64,000 nt of DNA from Kineothrix alysoides (GTDB lineage: Bacteria > Bacillota > Clostridia > Lachnospirales > Lachnospiraceae). The position numbers were made by a program, and so were the translations under genes. This document shows positions 9,472-18,157 of the stretch, piece after piece. The stretch covers positions 1-64,000 of the forward strand of contig NZ_JPNB01000002.1 in NCBI RefSeq assembly GCF_000732725.1, written 5' to 3'. Each line of letters opens with the position of its first letter. Position 1 is the stretch's first letter. Under the pieces are notes generated by a model that saw only the letters and a list, made by a program, of their open reading frames with translations, had not been told where the DNA came from and ran no database searches.

Positions 9472-10689
9472 TTATTCGTGACGCAGCGCTTCTATAGGAC
9501 TTAACTTCGCTGCTTTTTTTGCCGGATAGATACCGAAGAAAAGACCTACCGCCGAAGAGAATACGGTTGCGCCCAGAATTGTAGATATTTGAGTTCTCGC
9601 TGTAATTCCGGCAATTGCGCAAACAATGTTCGCTCCGAGTATACCGAGCAAGATGCCGATCACGCCACCCATCAAGGTGATGATTCCCGCTTCTGCTAAA
9701 AACTGCAGAAGAATGGAACCCGTTCTCGCACCCAGTGCCTTTCTTATACCGATTTCTCTTGTACGTTCCGTTACGGATACCAGCATGATATTCATAACTC
9801 CGATGCCTCCTACGAGAAGTGAAATTGCTGCCACGAAGGAAATAAATATGGTAATGACACCCAGAATGCTGTCGAACTGCGAGCTTAAATCCGTAAAGCT
9901 CTGTACCAAAATCTGGCTTTCACCGCGTACGTTATACTTATTTTCCAGTATATTCACTGCTTCCTTGGCTACATCCGCGGAATATTCCGAACTCTCTGCA
10001 ACAATATAAAACTGACTGAAATCTTCTATCCAATAGCCGTAATTATAGCCCAACACCGTCAACGGAACCTCTACTTGAAGGGAGGGCTCGCCCATCATCA
10101 TGTTTACAATGCTGGAGGCATTGTCCTGTCTGATTCCCACAATTGTAAGCTCCTGCGTAATTCCATACAGCGTCACATCGAAACTCATTCCTATAACGTC
10201 CGTTGTGCCAAATAGTGTAATCGCACTGTTTTCTGTGATAACACACACTTTATTTCCGCTTTCCGCATCCCCCTTGGAAAAATACTTTCCCTTGACTATC
10301 GGGTCCGAAGAAGCATACTGAAGACCTTCGTTACCGCCCGAAAGAGTAGCATCGAAATCTCCTTTGGGGCCTTCTGCCGTTCCGTAAGCATTATAGCTTG
10401 CGGTTACCGCCTTTACATGATCTACCTCACCCATAATTAAATCAAAATCATCCTGAGTGAAGGCGACCGTTGTTTCCTTCTTTGCACTGTCCACATAAAT
10501 CGCGATCTGCCCGCCTCCTAAGCTTTCCAGTTCGTCATTTACCTGCCCCCTTACTCCGTTACCTATGGCCATGACCATGATAACAGAAGAGATACCAATG
10601 ATAATACCGAGCATCGTAAGGAAAGAGCGGCCTTTATTGCTCTTAATATTCATGAGAGCAATCTTAACATATTCCAATACCTGTGTCAT
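9472..10689 (-). CDS. MacB/FtsX-type ABC transporter permease
   Basis: 405 residues with the classic MacB-like layout: a first membrane segment at about 20-45 (SFLTMLGIIIGISSVIMVMA), a large extracytoplasmic domain to about 280, then three membrane segments. The ILLVSVTERTREIGIRKALG-like coupling motif lies near residues 305-325. GGAG precedes the ATG at 10689. It is the third gene of the ATPase, adaptor and permease operon; such systems export peptides, lipids or drugs. The substrate cannot be told from sequence. Confidence 0.9.
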   Translation of the reverse strand: MTQVLEYVKIALMNIKSNKGRSFLTMLGIIIGISSVIMVMAIGNGVRGQVNDELESLGGGQIAIYVDSAKKETTVAFTQDDFDLIMGEVDHVKAVTASYNAYGTAEGPKGDFDATLSGGNEGLQYASSDPIVKGKYFSKGDAESGNKVCVITENSAITLFGTTDVIGMSFDVTLYGITQELTIVGIRQDNASSIVNMMMGEPSLQVEVPLTVLGYNYGYWIEDFSQFYIVAESSEYSADVAKEAVNILENKYNVRGESQILVQSFTDLSSQFDSILGVITIFISFVAAISLLVGGIGVMNIMLVSVTERTREIGIRKALGARTGSILLQFLAEAGIITLMGGVIGILLGILGANIVCAIAGITARTQISTILGATVFSSAVGLFFGIYPAKKAAKLSPIEALRHE

Positions 10690-10701
10690 CTTCGCTCTCC
10701 T

Positions 10702-12210
10702 TTATTCTTGCGGTACCGCCGATACTGCCATTCCCTCTGTGATTCCCGCGGATACCTCGGTCATTACCTGAGCGCCCTCCTCCAGACCTTCCGTAATCTC
10801 TATATTCATACTATCTGAAATTCCCGTGGTTACAGGTTTTCTAACGACAAATCCGTCTTCCACCGCATATACGAAATCGCCATCCACATCCGTATTCACT
10901 GCGCTCGCGGGAACAATCAATGTCTGCTCTACCTTTGCTGTATCGACAGCAATCTTGGCCTCTACTCCGAGGAATATTTTTTCATCAGGGTTCAGAATCT
11001 TAATATCTGCGCTTACTACTGCAGCGCCGCTGTTGTTCTTCGTGGCCATCTTATTGATCTTGCTCACTTCGCCGTCATATTTACTTCCTGCGATGGTAAC
11101 TACCGCCTTCTGCCCTGCGGAGAGTTTCTCCAAATCATATTTCGTTACTTCTATAGTTACTTTTATATCGTCCGTGCTTTCCAGCTTAAATAACTGCGTT
11201 CCTACTGCAGGTGTCGCACCTTCCACCACGTTCATCTCGGTTACAACACCGTTAAACTCTGCCAATACACCGTTCTCGACCTCATTAATGGAATCCAATG
11301 CAGTCTGGGAACTGATACTCTGCATCTGGACATTCGCCTCCAGTTCCTCTTTGCCGCCTTCATTCAGCTTCGTGCCGTCTGCGGAGGTCTTCTGTGATTT
11401 CATTTCGGCTTTATATTCTTTGCAGTTACTGAGCATATCTGTATATTTGGTAATTTCATCCTGCCAAGCGCGGATGTCTTTATTATTGGTCTGCTCATAA
11501 TTGTTCGTTTGGACAAGCTTCTGGAGATTCTCATATTCATCGGAATCCGGCTTGTCGGCCCAGTCGATAAGAGATATTTGAAGCAGGGAGCCTTCATAAG
11601 CCAGGGCTGCCTTCTTGTCATTCACTTTTTGCTGAAGCTCTTTGATATAATTATCGATATCGGTAATCTGCTGCTCCAAAACATCGAGGTTCACATTCGC
11701 TTCGCCTAAATCTCCGATACTTTCCATATTCTTCTGCACAGAGCTATTGTAGCTGCCTTCGCTGGCCTGCAGCTTAAGCTCCGTTGTCTTCTTCTCATTC
11801 ATAAGAGCTGTTTGATCGTATGTAATAACAGGTTCCCCCTTCTGTACGGTTCCTCCTGCTGCAACATTAATCTCGCCAACCTTCACGCTGATAGGCGCAA
11901 AATAAGTCTTCGTCTCCTCGGAAGTTACTGTTCCGCTGGTGCTTAACGTCTGCGCTATATCTCCTTTGGATACCTGTGCAGTGTATACTACGGGTTTCGT
12001 GTTCGCTGCCGCGATATTAGATATAACAATAAAAAGTACGAGTACACCGGCAACAACGCCAATGATACTTCTCCTAATTACTTTTTTCTTTTTGGCCGCA
12101 TCCATGGGCGTCTTATTTTGCTTCTTCTCCGCCCTTTCTAATTTCTTCTGTTCTTTTTTCTGCTCTTTTTCCTGCTTCTTAGTCAAGTCCTTATTTTCTT
12201 CCAGATTCAT
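10702..12210 (-). CDS. HlyD/MacA-type adaptor protein of the ABC export system
   Basis: About 502 residues. A lysine/glutamate-rich cytoplasmic N-terminus of some 50 residues precedes a single membrane segment (SIIGVVAGVLVLFIVISNIA). A biotinyl-lipoyl-like strand pair (VAAGGTVQKGEPVITYD), a long alpha-helical hairpin rich in Q, E and K, and a C-terminal beta-barrel region (VVEGATPAVGTQLF, KINKMATKNNSGA) follow. It bridges the permease to the wall side. The start is uncertain: ATG at 12210 has GGGAG 12 bases upstream, and ATG at 12237 is an alternative. It lies 13 bp before the permease gene. Confidence 0.87.
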   Translation of the reverse strand: MNLEENKDLTKKQEKEQKKEQKKLERAEKKQNKTPMDAAKKKKVIRRSIIGVVAGVLVLFIVISNIAAANTKPVVYTAQVSKGDIAQTLSTSGTVTSEETKTYFAPISVKVGEINVAAGGTVQKGEPVITYDQTALMNEKKTTELKLQASEGSYNSSVQKNMESIGDLGEANVNLDVLEQQITDIDNYIKELQQKVNDKKAALAYEGSLLQISLIDWADKPDSDEYENLQKLVQTNNYEQTNNKDIRAWQDEITKYTDMLSNCKEYKAEMKSQKTSADGTKLNEGGKEELEANVQMQSISSQTALDSINEVENGVLAEFNGVVTEMNVVEGATPAVGTQLFKLESTDDIKVTIEVTKYDLEKLSAGQKAVVTIAGSKYDGEVSKINKMATKNNSGAAVVSADIKILNPDEKIFLGVEAKIAVDTAKVEQTLIVPASAVNTDVDGDFVYAVEDGFVVRKPVTTGISDSMNIEITEGLEEGAQVMTEVSAGITEGMAVSAVPQE

Positions 12211-12265
12211 TGTTATAACATTCTCCCTCTTCTTCATTCTCTCTATGAACATTCTTTGCTTGATA

Positions 12266-12355
12266 AGTGTCATCTATTTTATGAGTGTCCTTTACTCGAT
12301 AAGTATTCTCCACTCAATGAGTGTTCGCTACTCGATAAGTGTTCTCTACTCATTT
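12266..12355. repeat. Five tandem 18-nt units of the TGAGT family
   Basis: Five consecutive 18-nt units start at 12266, 12284, 12302, 12320 and 12338. The clearest reads AGTGTTCGCTACTCGATA. They fill the gap between the ABC ATPase gene stop and the adaptor gene start, so they are transcribed within the operon. The related sequence in the rRNA spacer has a 20-21 nt period. Confidence 0.85.
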
Positions 12356-13038
12356 TTCCCGGCGGAATCGTGAACGATCGATCCGTCCATTATTTTTATT
12401 ACGCGTTCTGCCTGCGCTGCAATATCGTTATCATGAGTAATCAGGATTATCGTGCGCCCCTCCGCATGAAGACCTTTTAAAATCTGCATGATCTCCTTAC
12501 TGGAGGCAGTATCCAGATTACCGGTCGGCTCATCGGCCAGCACTACAGGGGGCGCCTGCGCAATCGCTCTCGCTATAGCGACTCTCTGCTGCTGCCCGCC
12601 GGACATCTCCGAAGGCTTGTGCGTCTTACGGTTCTCCAACCCCACCTTTTGAAGCGCAGTCTCCGACATCTTCGTCCTTTCCTTCTTGGAAATGCCTCTA
12701 TAAATCAGCGGCAGCTCCACATTTTCTATTGCCGTTAAATTCTGTATCAGATTAAATCCCTGAAAAATGAAGCCGATTTCCTTATTCCTGATATCAGAAA
12801 GCTCATCGTCGCTCAAATGCGATACATCCTGATCATGTAAAAAATAACTACCGCTGGTAGGTATATCCAGACACCCCAGCATATTCATCAACGTAGATTT
12901 GCCCGATCCCGACTGCCCGATGATTGCGACAAATTCATTTTCATTAATGGTCAGATTCACATGGTCAAGTGCCCTTACTTCATTTTCTCCGGGATTGTAC
13001 ACCTTACACATATCCCGAATATCAACCAATGCACTCAT
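12346..13038 (-). CDS. MacB-type ABC transporter ATP-binding protein
   Basis: 230 residues with Walker A GQSGSGKST, Q-loop FQGFNLIQ, signature MSGGQQQRVAIARA, Walker B VVLADEPTGNLD and the H-loop ITHD. It is the first gene of the export operon, 135 bp upstream of the adaptor gene. GGAGGG stands before the ATG at 13038. A promoter and a 7-bp inverted repeat lie just upstream. Its 3' end overlaps the 18-nt repeat array by 10 bp, so the last repeat unit is partly coding. Confidence 0.93.
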   Translation of the reverse strand: MSALVDIRDMCKVYNPGENEVRALDHVNLTINENEFVAIIGQSGSGKSTLMNMLGCLDIPTSGSYFLHDQDVSHLSDDELSDIRNKEIGFIFQGFNLIQNLTAIENVELPLIYRGISKKERTKMSETALQKVGLENRKTHKPSEMSGGQQQRVAIARAIAQAPPVVLADEPTGNLDTASSKEIMQILKGLHAEGRTIILITHDNDIAAQAERVIKIMDGSIVHDSAGKNE

Positions 13039-13074
13039 TTATTACCCTCCTGCAAAAATGCGGTTTTGTATTAC

Positions 13075-13120
13075 TGTATTACTTGTCTAATACAATAATC
13101 TATTTTATATTATTTGTCAA
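13075..13120 (-). promoter_or_regulatory. Promoter of the MacB-type operon with overlapping operator
   Basis: On the minus strand, TTGACA (13120-13115), 17 bp, then TATTGT (13097-13092). The inverted repeat TGTATTA-N6-TAATACA at 13075-13094 overlaps the -10 box, a typical repressor position. No cognate regulator gene is adjacent. Confidence 0.65.
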
Positions 13121-13204
13121 CTATAATTTACCATTTAATTATAGTTAATATTTCTGATATTTCCACATCGATAACCTTAATTTTTTCTAAATATTTATGA
13201 ACCA

Positions 13205-13317
13205 AAGTGTGCTCACACACTTTTACAGCCAAATACTCTGGCAGCACAGCTTTTGTTCCGCGCGCGTAGCTGCGCATCCATCGGTACTGTAATAGGCGCA
13301 CTTCCCTATTACAGTAC
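13205..13317. repeat. Dispersed repeat, copy 2 (with hairpin)
   Basis: Contains the shared GGCAGCACA and TTCCGCGCGCGTAGCTGCGC core and the hairpin TACTGTAATAGG/CCTATTACAGTA at about 13285-13316. Compared with copies 1 and 3 (ATGTAATAGG/CCTATTACAT) both arms have changed together. It lies between the ribU 3' end and the MacB-type promoter, and runs into the terminator at 13318. Confidence 0.78.
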
Positions 13318-13372
13318 AAAATCCCCCGCCGTTCCTTATTCTTTAATTATAACGAAACAACGGGGGATTTTT
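13318..13372 (-). terminator. Bidirectional terminator downstream of ribU
   Basis: AAAATCCCCCG (13318-13328) pairs with CGGGGGATTTTT (13361-13372) around a 32-nt AT-rich loop. A-tracts and T-tracts flank the GC stem on both sides, so it could stop transcription from ribU on the minus strand. Confidence 0.75.
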
Positions 13373-13386
13373 CTTCAATTTTTTTA

Positions 13387-14145
13387 TTATATTTTTGTTG
13401 CCTTTCTAACTTCCGTCTTCCTATGGCCTTCTTTCAAAATAGGACTGAGCTTTTTATAAATAAGTACCGTTATCGCAGAAACGCTGGCTCCCTTTATGAT
13501 ATTCAGGGGCGCTACTGCAAATATTACGAGAGTGGTAACACTATTAATGGCAGGATTCACTGCTGTTCCCATCTGCACGATGGTGTCTAATGGCATTCCG
13601 TATAGCTGGGCGAATTTGGGAAGCAAATAAATAGCATTAAAGGCGGTTCCAAAAACCGTCATGCATACAGTACCTGTTACCGAGCCTATAAGCGCCGTCT
13701 TCTTCGTCTTCCTATGCAGGTAAATGATAGAAGCGGGAAGCACAAAGCTGCACCCGATAATGAAGTTGGCAAGCTCTCCTACGAATGCTGTAGTCGTTCC
13801 TTTTAGTAAAAGCTCCAGCAATATTTTACAAAATTCGATGGTCACTCCCGCCATAGGCCCGAAGGCAAAAGCTCCTATCAGTACCGGAATCTCGCTAAAA
13901 TCCAGCTTATAAAAGCCCGGTGCGAAGAACAAGGGGATTTCTAACAGCATAAGTATCACAGCTATTGCCGAGAACATACCTATCATCGCCACCTTACGGG
14001 TGGAAAAAATGCGTCCCGTGTCGCCGCTCTTTTTCATCACCACCTTCTCGTAAGCATAAGCTAATGCGAACATAAGTGCCACAATGCCAAGAAATTCTGC
14101 TACGAAAATCAAATTTTCAGTTACCGCAGTCATTAACTCTTTCAT
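13387..14145 (-). CDS. ribU: ECF transporter riboflavin-binding S component
   Basis: 252 residues with six or so membrane segments. RKVAMIGMFSAIAVILMLLEIPLFF opens the ECF-S fold, followed by the FYKLDFSEIPVLIGAFAFGP segment common to RibU proteins and an FCKILLELLLKGTTTAFVGELANFI helix pair. It binds riboflavin at the outer face and works with the shared EcfA/A'/T module encoded elsewhere. The upstream FMN riboswitch makes the substrate assignment strong. GGAGG precedes the ATG at 14145. About 45 residues including an extra N-terminal membrane segment precede the ECF-S core. Confidence 0.93.
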   Translation of the reverse strand: MKELMTAVTENLIFVAEFLGIVALMFALAYAYEKVVMKKSGDTGRIFSTRKVAMIGMFSAIAVILMLLEIPLFFAPGFYKLDFSEIPVLIGAFAFGPMAGVTIEFCKILLELLLKGTTTAFVGELANFIIGCSFVLPASIIYLHRKTKKTALIGSVTGTVCMTVFGTAFNAIYLLPKFAQLYGMPLDTIVQMGTAVNPAINSVTTLVIFAVAPLNIIKGASVSAITVLIYKKLSPILKEGHRKTEVRKATKI

Positions 14146-14238
14146 TTCTTCCTCCTAAAATCAGCACAGATTTCTATTGTTAGTCTGCACCGGGTTCATA
14201 GGGAAAATTCTTCCAGCCGAAAAACATATCTTTTCGAC

Positions 14239-14267
14239 AAAAAACCCCGAATCGTAATGATTCGGGG
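14239..14267 (-). terminator. Riboswitch-controlled terminator before ribU
   Basis: On the minus strand CCCCGAATC-ATTAC-GATTCGGGG is followed by six T, a strong intrinsic terminator between the FMN aptamer and ribU. Its CCCCGAA arm is also complementary to TTCGGGG at the 5' end of the aptamer, offering an antiterminator. Confidence 0.85.
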
Positions 14268-14327
14268 TAATAATCTGTAATGTCCATTCTCATAACGATA
14301 AATCGCTATTCGATATGTTTCTTACAT

Positions 14328-14465
14328 TTCTTCTCTCATCCAGACTTTACTGTCGGTTTTGGAATTGCACCAAATCAACCGCTTCGATATACATCAAAAC
14401 GGGTCGCGGACTGTTACCGCCGGTAGGGAATGACGAACTGCTTCGCTTCACCCAACCCCGAAGAA
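14328..14465 (-). ncRNA. FMN riboswitch (RFN element)
   Basis: On the minus strand the conserved blocks occur in order: CTTCGGGGTTGGGTGAA, CCCTACCGGCGGTAACAGTC, CGCGACCCG, GATTTGGTGCAATTCCAAAAC, CGACAGTAAAGTCTGGATGA and the closing GAGAAG. This is the RFN aptamer. It precedes ribU and the terminator at 14239-14267, so FMN should turn off riboflavin uptake. Confidence 0.96.
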
Positions 14466-14492
14466 TTTTCTCTCTTTACTTGTTTCTTACTT

Positions 14493-14521
14493 ATCATATG
14501 TCCGAAGATTATCTTTGTCAA
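14493..14521 (-). promoter_or_regulatory. Promoter of the ribU riboswitch transcript
   Basis: On the minus strand TTGACA (14521-14516), 17 bp, TATGAT (14498-14493), about 30 bp before the aptamer starts. The MITE target duplication begins only 5 bp upstream of the -35 box. Confidence 0.75.
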
Positions 14522-14533
14522 GATATTATTTAT

Positions 14534-14682
14534 GTTACTGTTCACTCCGTTCTCAGTAACGCATGATTTCTGCAATGCAAACTTTTTGCATTTAAATTCG
14601 CTCCGCGAAGCAAAAACCATCTCTTGCATCACGTTCTTACGCAGCTTAACAGCAAGTGTTAAGCTACTGTGTGAACAGTAAC
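14534..14682. mobile_element. MITE-like element, copy 1 (149 bp)
   Basis: Ends are GTTACTGTTCAC and GTGAACAGTAAC, perfect 12-bp terminal inverted repeats. The direct repeat TTATTTAT flanks both sides (14526-14533 and 14683-14690), an 8-bp target duplication. Inside are a left subterminal hairpin (GTTACTG/CAGTAAC) and a right hairpin (GCTTAACA/TGTTAAGC). There is no coding capacity. The right duplication includes the tex stop codon. A second copy is at 25060-25192. Confidence 0.88.
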
Positions 14683-17037
14683 TTATTTATTGCCCTTATT
14701 GATTTTCATCGTTAAGGAAATCCTCTTCTTGGGAACCTCTACGGAAATCACCTGCACGTCCACCACATCTCCTACGCTTACCGCCTCTAACGGGTGCTTG
14801 ATGAATCTGTCCGTAATCTGGGAAATGTGTACGAGTCCGTCCTGATGTACACCGATGTCTACAAAAACGCCAAAATCAATAACATTGCGCACCGTTCCTT
14901 TCAAAATCATGCCGGGCTTCAAATCCTTCATATCCAATACGTCATGCCGCAAAATGGGAGCAGGCATGTTCTCACGAGGGTCTCTTGCAGGCTTTTCCAA
15001 TTCCTTCAAAATATCCGTCAGCGTAATTTCCCCAATTCCAAGCTCCTGCGCAGTTTTTTCCTTGTCCTTTACCTTTTTCTCCAGGGAACTGCTATTTTGT
15101 GCCTGAGGCGTATTCTTCTCCTCCGTTTTTTTGCCGGGCGCTTCCTGAAGGGCTACGCCGCCCATTGCTGCCGCAAGGGCTTTTCCCATAGCGGTATCAG
15201 TATTTCGAATCATTACTTTGTTCTGCTTCGGTTGTCTTTCCTGCTTCGGTGTTTCCTTTTTCACCTTTCCTTTTTCAGATGCCGCTTTCTTCTGGGCTTC
15301 TTTCACATCTTCCATTGTAAGCCCCAGCTTGGTCAAAAGCTTCATCGCCGCCTCATAGGACTCAGGGTGCACACTGGTAGCATCCAGAGGGTTCTCTCCG
15401 TCTAAAATACGCATGAAGCCCGCGCACTGTTCGTAGGCCTTCGGGCCCAGCTTAGCCACCTTCAAAAGCTGCTTTCTGTTGGTAAAGCGTCCGTTATTCT
15501 CCCTATAATCTACGATGTTCCTGGCGATTACCTTAGTAATTCCGGAAATGTATTCCAGCAGGGAGGCAGAAGCGGTATTCAAGTCTACACCCACCTTGTT
15601 CACACAATCCTCCACCACTCCGCTCAAAGCATCGCTTAGCTTCTTCTGATTCATATCGTGCTGATACTGCCCTACTCCGATCGATTTCGGATCAATTTTT
15701 ACCAACTCTGCAAGCGGGTCCTGCAGCCTCCGCGCGATGGATGCCGAACTCCTTTGGCCTACATCGAAATTCGGGAATTCCTCGGTAGCCAGCTTACTCG
15801 CGGAGTATACGGAAGCTCCTGCCTCGTTGACGATGACATACTGTACCGGAGTGTCCAGTTCCTTTATAAGCCCTACAATCACTTGCTCCGACTCTCTGGA
15901 AGCGGTACCGTTTCCTACGGAAATCAGGGCTATTCCATATTTCTTAATGAGTCTTTTAAGCTCCTTTTTCGCTTCTTCTACCTTATTCTGAGGTGCCGTA
16001 GGGTAAATGACCTTGGTCTCCAGCACCTTTCCCGTCTCGTCCACTACCGCCAGCTTACAGCCGGTACGAAAGGCCGGATCCCAACCCAGCACTACTTTTC
16101 CTGCAATAGGAGGCTGCATGAGAAGCTGTTCCAGATTCTTACCGAATACGGAAATCGCTCCGTCCTCCGCTTTTTCCGTAAGGTCATTTCTTATCTCTCT
16201 CTCGATTGCCGGAGCGATCAGACGGCGATAGCTATCGTCAATAACCTCCATAAGAACAGGCTTTGTAACCGGATTCTCGGAGATAATGACCTTTTTCGCC
16301 AGAAATTGTAAGATGCGCTCTTCGGGTGCCACCACCTTCACCGTAAGCACCTTCTCGCTCTCACCTCGATTTAAGGCGAGAATACGATGGCCTGCCGCTT
16401 TCTTAAGAGGCTCGTCGTAGTCGTAATACATCTCGTACACGCTTTCCGCTTTTTCATTTTTGGCAGTGCTGGTAATGGTGCCCTCTTCCATCGTAATATC
16501 ACGAATATAAATACGGTAATCTGCTTCATCAGAAATACTCTCAGCGATGATATCCTTGGCACCTTGTATCGCTTCGGAAATATCCTTCACTTCTTTTTCC
16601 TCGTTCACATACTTGGCTGCTTCCTCCTCCAAAGAGGTTTCACCATTCTGGGCAAGAATCCACTTTGCCAATTCCTCAAGCCCCTTCTCCTTCGCCACAC
16701 TGGCCCTCGTCTTCCTCTTGGGGCGATAAGGGCGATACAGGTCCTCCACAACAACAAGGGTTTCCGCCGCAAGAATCTTCTCCTTCAATTCCTCCGTCAG
16801 CTTGCCTTGTTCTCCTATGCTTCCGATTACCTGCTCCTTCTTTTCCTCCAGGTTGCGCAGGTAGATAAGTCTCTCGTGCAGATCGCGCAGTACCTCGTCG
16901 TTAAGGGAACCGGTTACCTCCTTGCGATATCTGGATATGAAAGGGATGGTGTTCCCTTCGTCAATCAATTTGACAGCAGCTTCTACCTGCCATTTTTCCA
17001 CCTTAAGTTCATCTTTTAACTTTAAAATAATATCCAT
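14683..17037 (-). CDS. tex: Tex-family RNA-binding transcription accessory protein
   Basis: About 784 residues. The N-terminal helix-turn-helix-like region carries FISRYRKEVTGSLND. The YqgF-like domain is marked by GWDPAFRTGCKLAVVD, then two helix-hairpin-helix segments (LNTASASLLEYISGI), a charged low-complexity linker at about residues 590-690 rich in K, E, Q and P, and a C-terminal S1 domain (GMILKGTVRNVIDFGVFVDIGVHQDGLVHISQ, split by no gap). The linker makes it longer than the usual 720-770. ATG at 17037 follows GGAGC by five bases and is preferred to 17049. The stop codon lies inside the MITE target duplication. Confidence 0.92.
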   Translation of the reverse strand: MDIILKLKDELKVEKWQVEAAVKLIDEGNTIPFISRYRKEVTGSLNDEVLRDLHERLIYLRNLEEKKEQVIGSIGEQGKLTEELKEKILAAETLVVVEDLYRPYRPKRKTRASVAKEKGLEELAKWILAQNGETSLEEEAAKYVNEEKEVKDISEAIQGAKDIIAESISDEADYRIYIRDITMEEGTITSTAKNEKAESVYEMYYDYDEPLKKAAGHRILALNRGESEKVLTVKVVAPEERILQFLAKKVIISENPVTKPVLMEVIDDSYRRLIAPAIEREIRNDLTEKAEDGAISVFGKNLEQLLMQPPIAGKVVLGWDPAFRTGCKLAVVDETGKVLETKVIYPTAPQNKVEEAKKELKRLIKKYGIALISVGNGTASRESEQVIVGLIKELDTPVQYVIVNEAGASVYSASKLATEEFPNFDVGQRSSASIARRLQDPLAELVKIDPKSIGVGQYQHDMNQKKLSDALSGVVEDCVNKVGVDLNTASASLLEYISGITKVIARNIVDYRENNGRFTNRKQLLKVAKLGPKAYEQCAGFMRILDGENPLDATSVHPESYEAAMKLLTKLGLTMEDVKEAQKKAASEKGKVKKETPKQERQPKQNKVMIRNTDTAMGKALAAAMGGVALQEAPGKKTEEKNTPQAQNSSSLEKKVKDKEKTAQELGIGEITLTDILKELEKPARDPRENMPAPILRHDVLDMKDLKPGMILKGTVRNVIDFGVFVDIGVHQDGLVHISQITDRFIKHPLEAVSVGDVVDVQVISVEVPKKRISLTMKINKGNK

Positions 17038-17154
17038 AGCTTGCTCCATTCAGAATTAATATGTTTATTATAGATGATAAAGCGTGTAATTTTCAAGATT
17101 GTATTATCAATTATTAAGTGTTACAATGAAAATGTATATTTAGGAGGTTTTTTT

Positions 17155-17601
17155 ATGGACTTTAATAATTCCAATCAGGGACGTACTCCCCAAGGATATC
17201 CTTACAGACCGCCGGTTAAGCAGGGGGGCGAAAGTCTCGCCGGAGCAGCATTGTTTCTCGGCGCTATTTCTATTGTAACGGCATTTATGATGACGATATA
17301 TTTTCCTTTTATTTTCGGAAGCCTCGCTATTTTATTCGCCCTTTTATCCAAGGGCCAAGCTGCAAAGCTTGCAAAATATGCCAGGGCCGGCATTATTTGC
17401 GGAATCGCAGGTCTTGCTATAAATGTGGCAGTAATCGTCAGCTCCTTTATCTTCATTTTGAACAATCCGGATATTTTAACGCGAACCGCAAGGCAGTATG
17501 ACCAGATGTATGAACAAATTTACGGAATAGATTCGGAAGATGTATTCGGTGACTCTTTGGAGGATATTGTAGGCGATTTTATCGGCGGATTTAATAGTTG
17601 A
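17155..17601 (+). CDS. DUF4190-like small membrane protein
   Basis: 148 residues. A polar glycine/proline/asparagine N-terminus of about 25 residues (NSNQGRTPQGYPYRPPVKQG) precedes two to three membrane segments (AALFLGAISIVTAFMMTIYF, FIFGSLAILFALLS, AGIICGIAGLAINVAVIVSS) and a short acidic tail. This is the arrangement of DUF4190-type proteins. GGAGG ends 8 bases before the ATG. The function is unknown. It is followed at 13 bp by the HEQEH protein gene. Confidence 0.8.
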   Translation: MDFNNSNQGRTPQGYPYRPPVKQGGESLAGAALFLGAISIVTAFMMTIYFPFIFGSLAILFALLSKGQAAKLAKYARAGIICGIAGLAINVAVIVSSFIFILNNPDILTRTARQYDQMYEQIYGIDSEDVFGDSLEDIVGDFIGGFNS

Positions 17602-17614
17602 AAGGAGATCGATT

Positions 17615-18106
17615 ATGACGGGGATAAATTCGATAAGCGGAACTTCTAATATTTATGGCATAAAAGGATATGGTACAGAAGAGAATGGTTCGGGCATAAC
17701 TTTAAATTCCGGGGAATCTCAGGTCATATCGCCGGGCAGGAAATCTTCGCCTGCGGAATGTGAGACCTGTAAAAATCGGAAATATCAGGACGGCTCCGAC
17801 GAAATGGTATCTTTTAAAAGCGCTACACATATTTCTCCCAGGGCCGCTGCTTCCGCAGTGCGTTCTCACGAACAGGAACATGTATCCAACGCATATAAGG
17901 ATGCTGCTCAGAATAACGGAAAGGTGATTTCCGCCAACGTTTCTATACATACCTCTGTCTGCCCTGAGTGCGGACGCAGCTACGTATCGGGAGGCACCAC
18001 CTCTACGCAGATCAAATATTATAATGAAGAGAATCCTTACCAACAAGATTTAAAGTCTTCGGATGCTATGAAGTACCGGGGCATGAGCGTAAATCTTGCA
18101 GTATGA
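17615..18106 (+). CDS. SprA-like putative zinc metallopeptidase-related protein
   Basis: 163 residues without signal peptide or membrane segment. A serine/glycine-rich N-terminus is followed by CETC, then SHEQEHVSNAY at about residues 84-94, which matches the HExxH zinc-peptidase pattern, and CPECGRSYVSGGTTS downstream. The two CxxC pairs suggest a structural zinc. The combination recalls the SprA-related family (PF12118), whose activity is not established. AGGAG lies at normal distance from the ATG. A third metal ligand could not be fixed by eye. Confidence 0.65.
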   Translation: MTGINSISGTSNIYGIKGYGTEENGSGITLNSGESQVISPGRKSSPAECETCKNRKYQDGSDEMVSFKSATHISPRAAASAVRSHEQEHVSNAYKDAAQNNGKVISANVSIHTSVCPECGRSYVSGGTTSTQIKYYNEENPYQQDLKSSDAMKYRGMSVNLAV

Positions 18107-18157
18107 AAGCCTATCAGGCTTAGCCCAATACCAGACTTAGAATTGGAGACTTAATCT

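Noticed and set aside
12266-12355. Possible CRISPR array (five regular repeats)
   Set aside because: The 18-nt units are contiguous with no unique spacers, and there are no cas genes; they are simple tandem repeats.
13128-13319. Small protein that seems to match a frame at 45153-45335 (RSYA, TK-VLP)
   Set aside because: The similarity comes from the shared dispersed repeat. In the third copy the frame is broken by a length change, so a real protein is unlikely.
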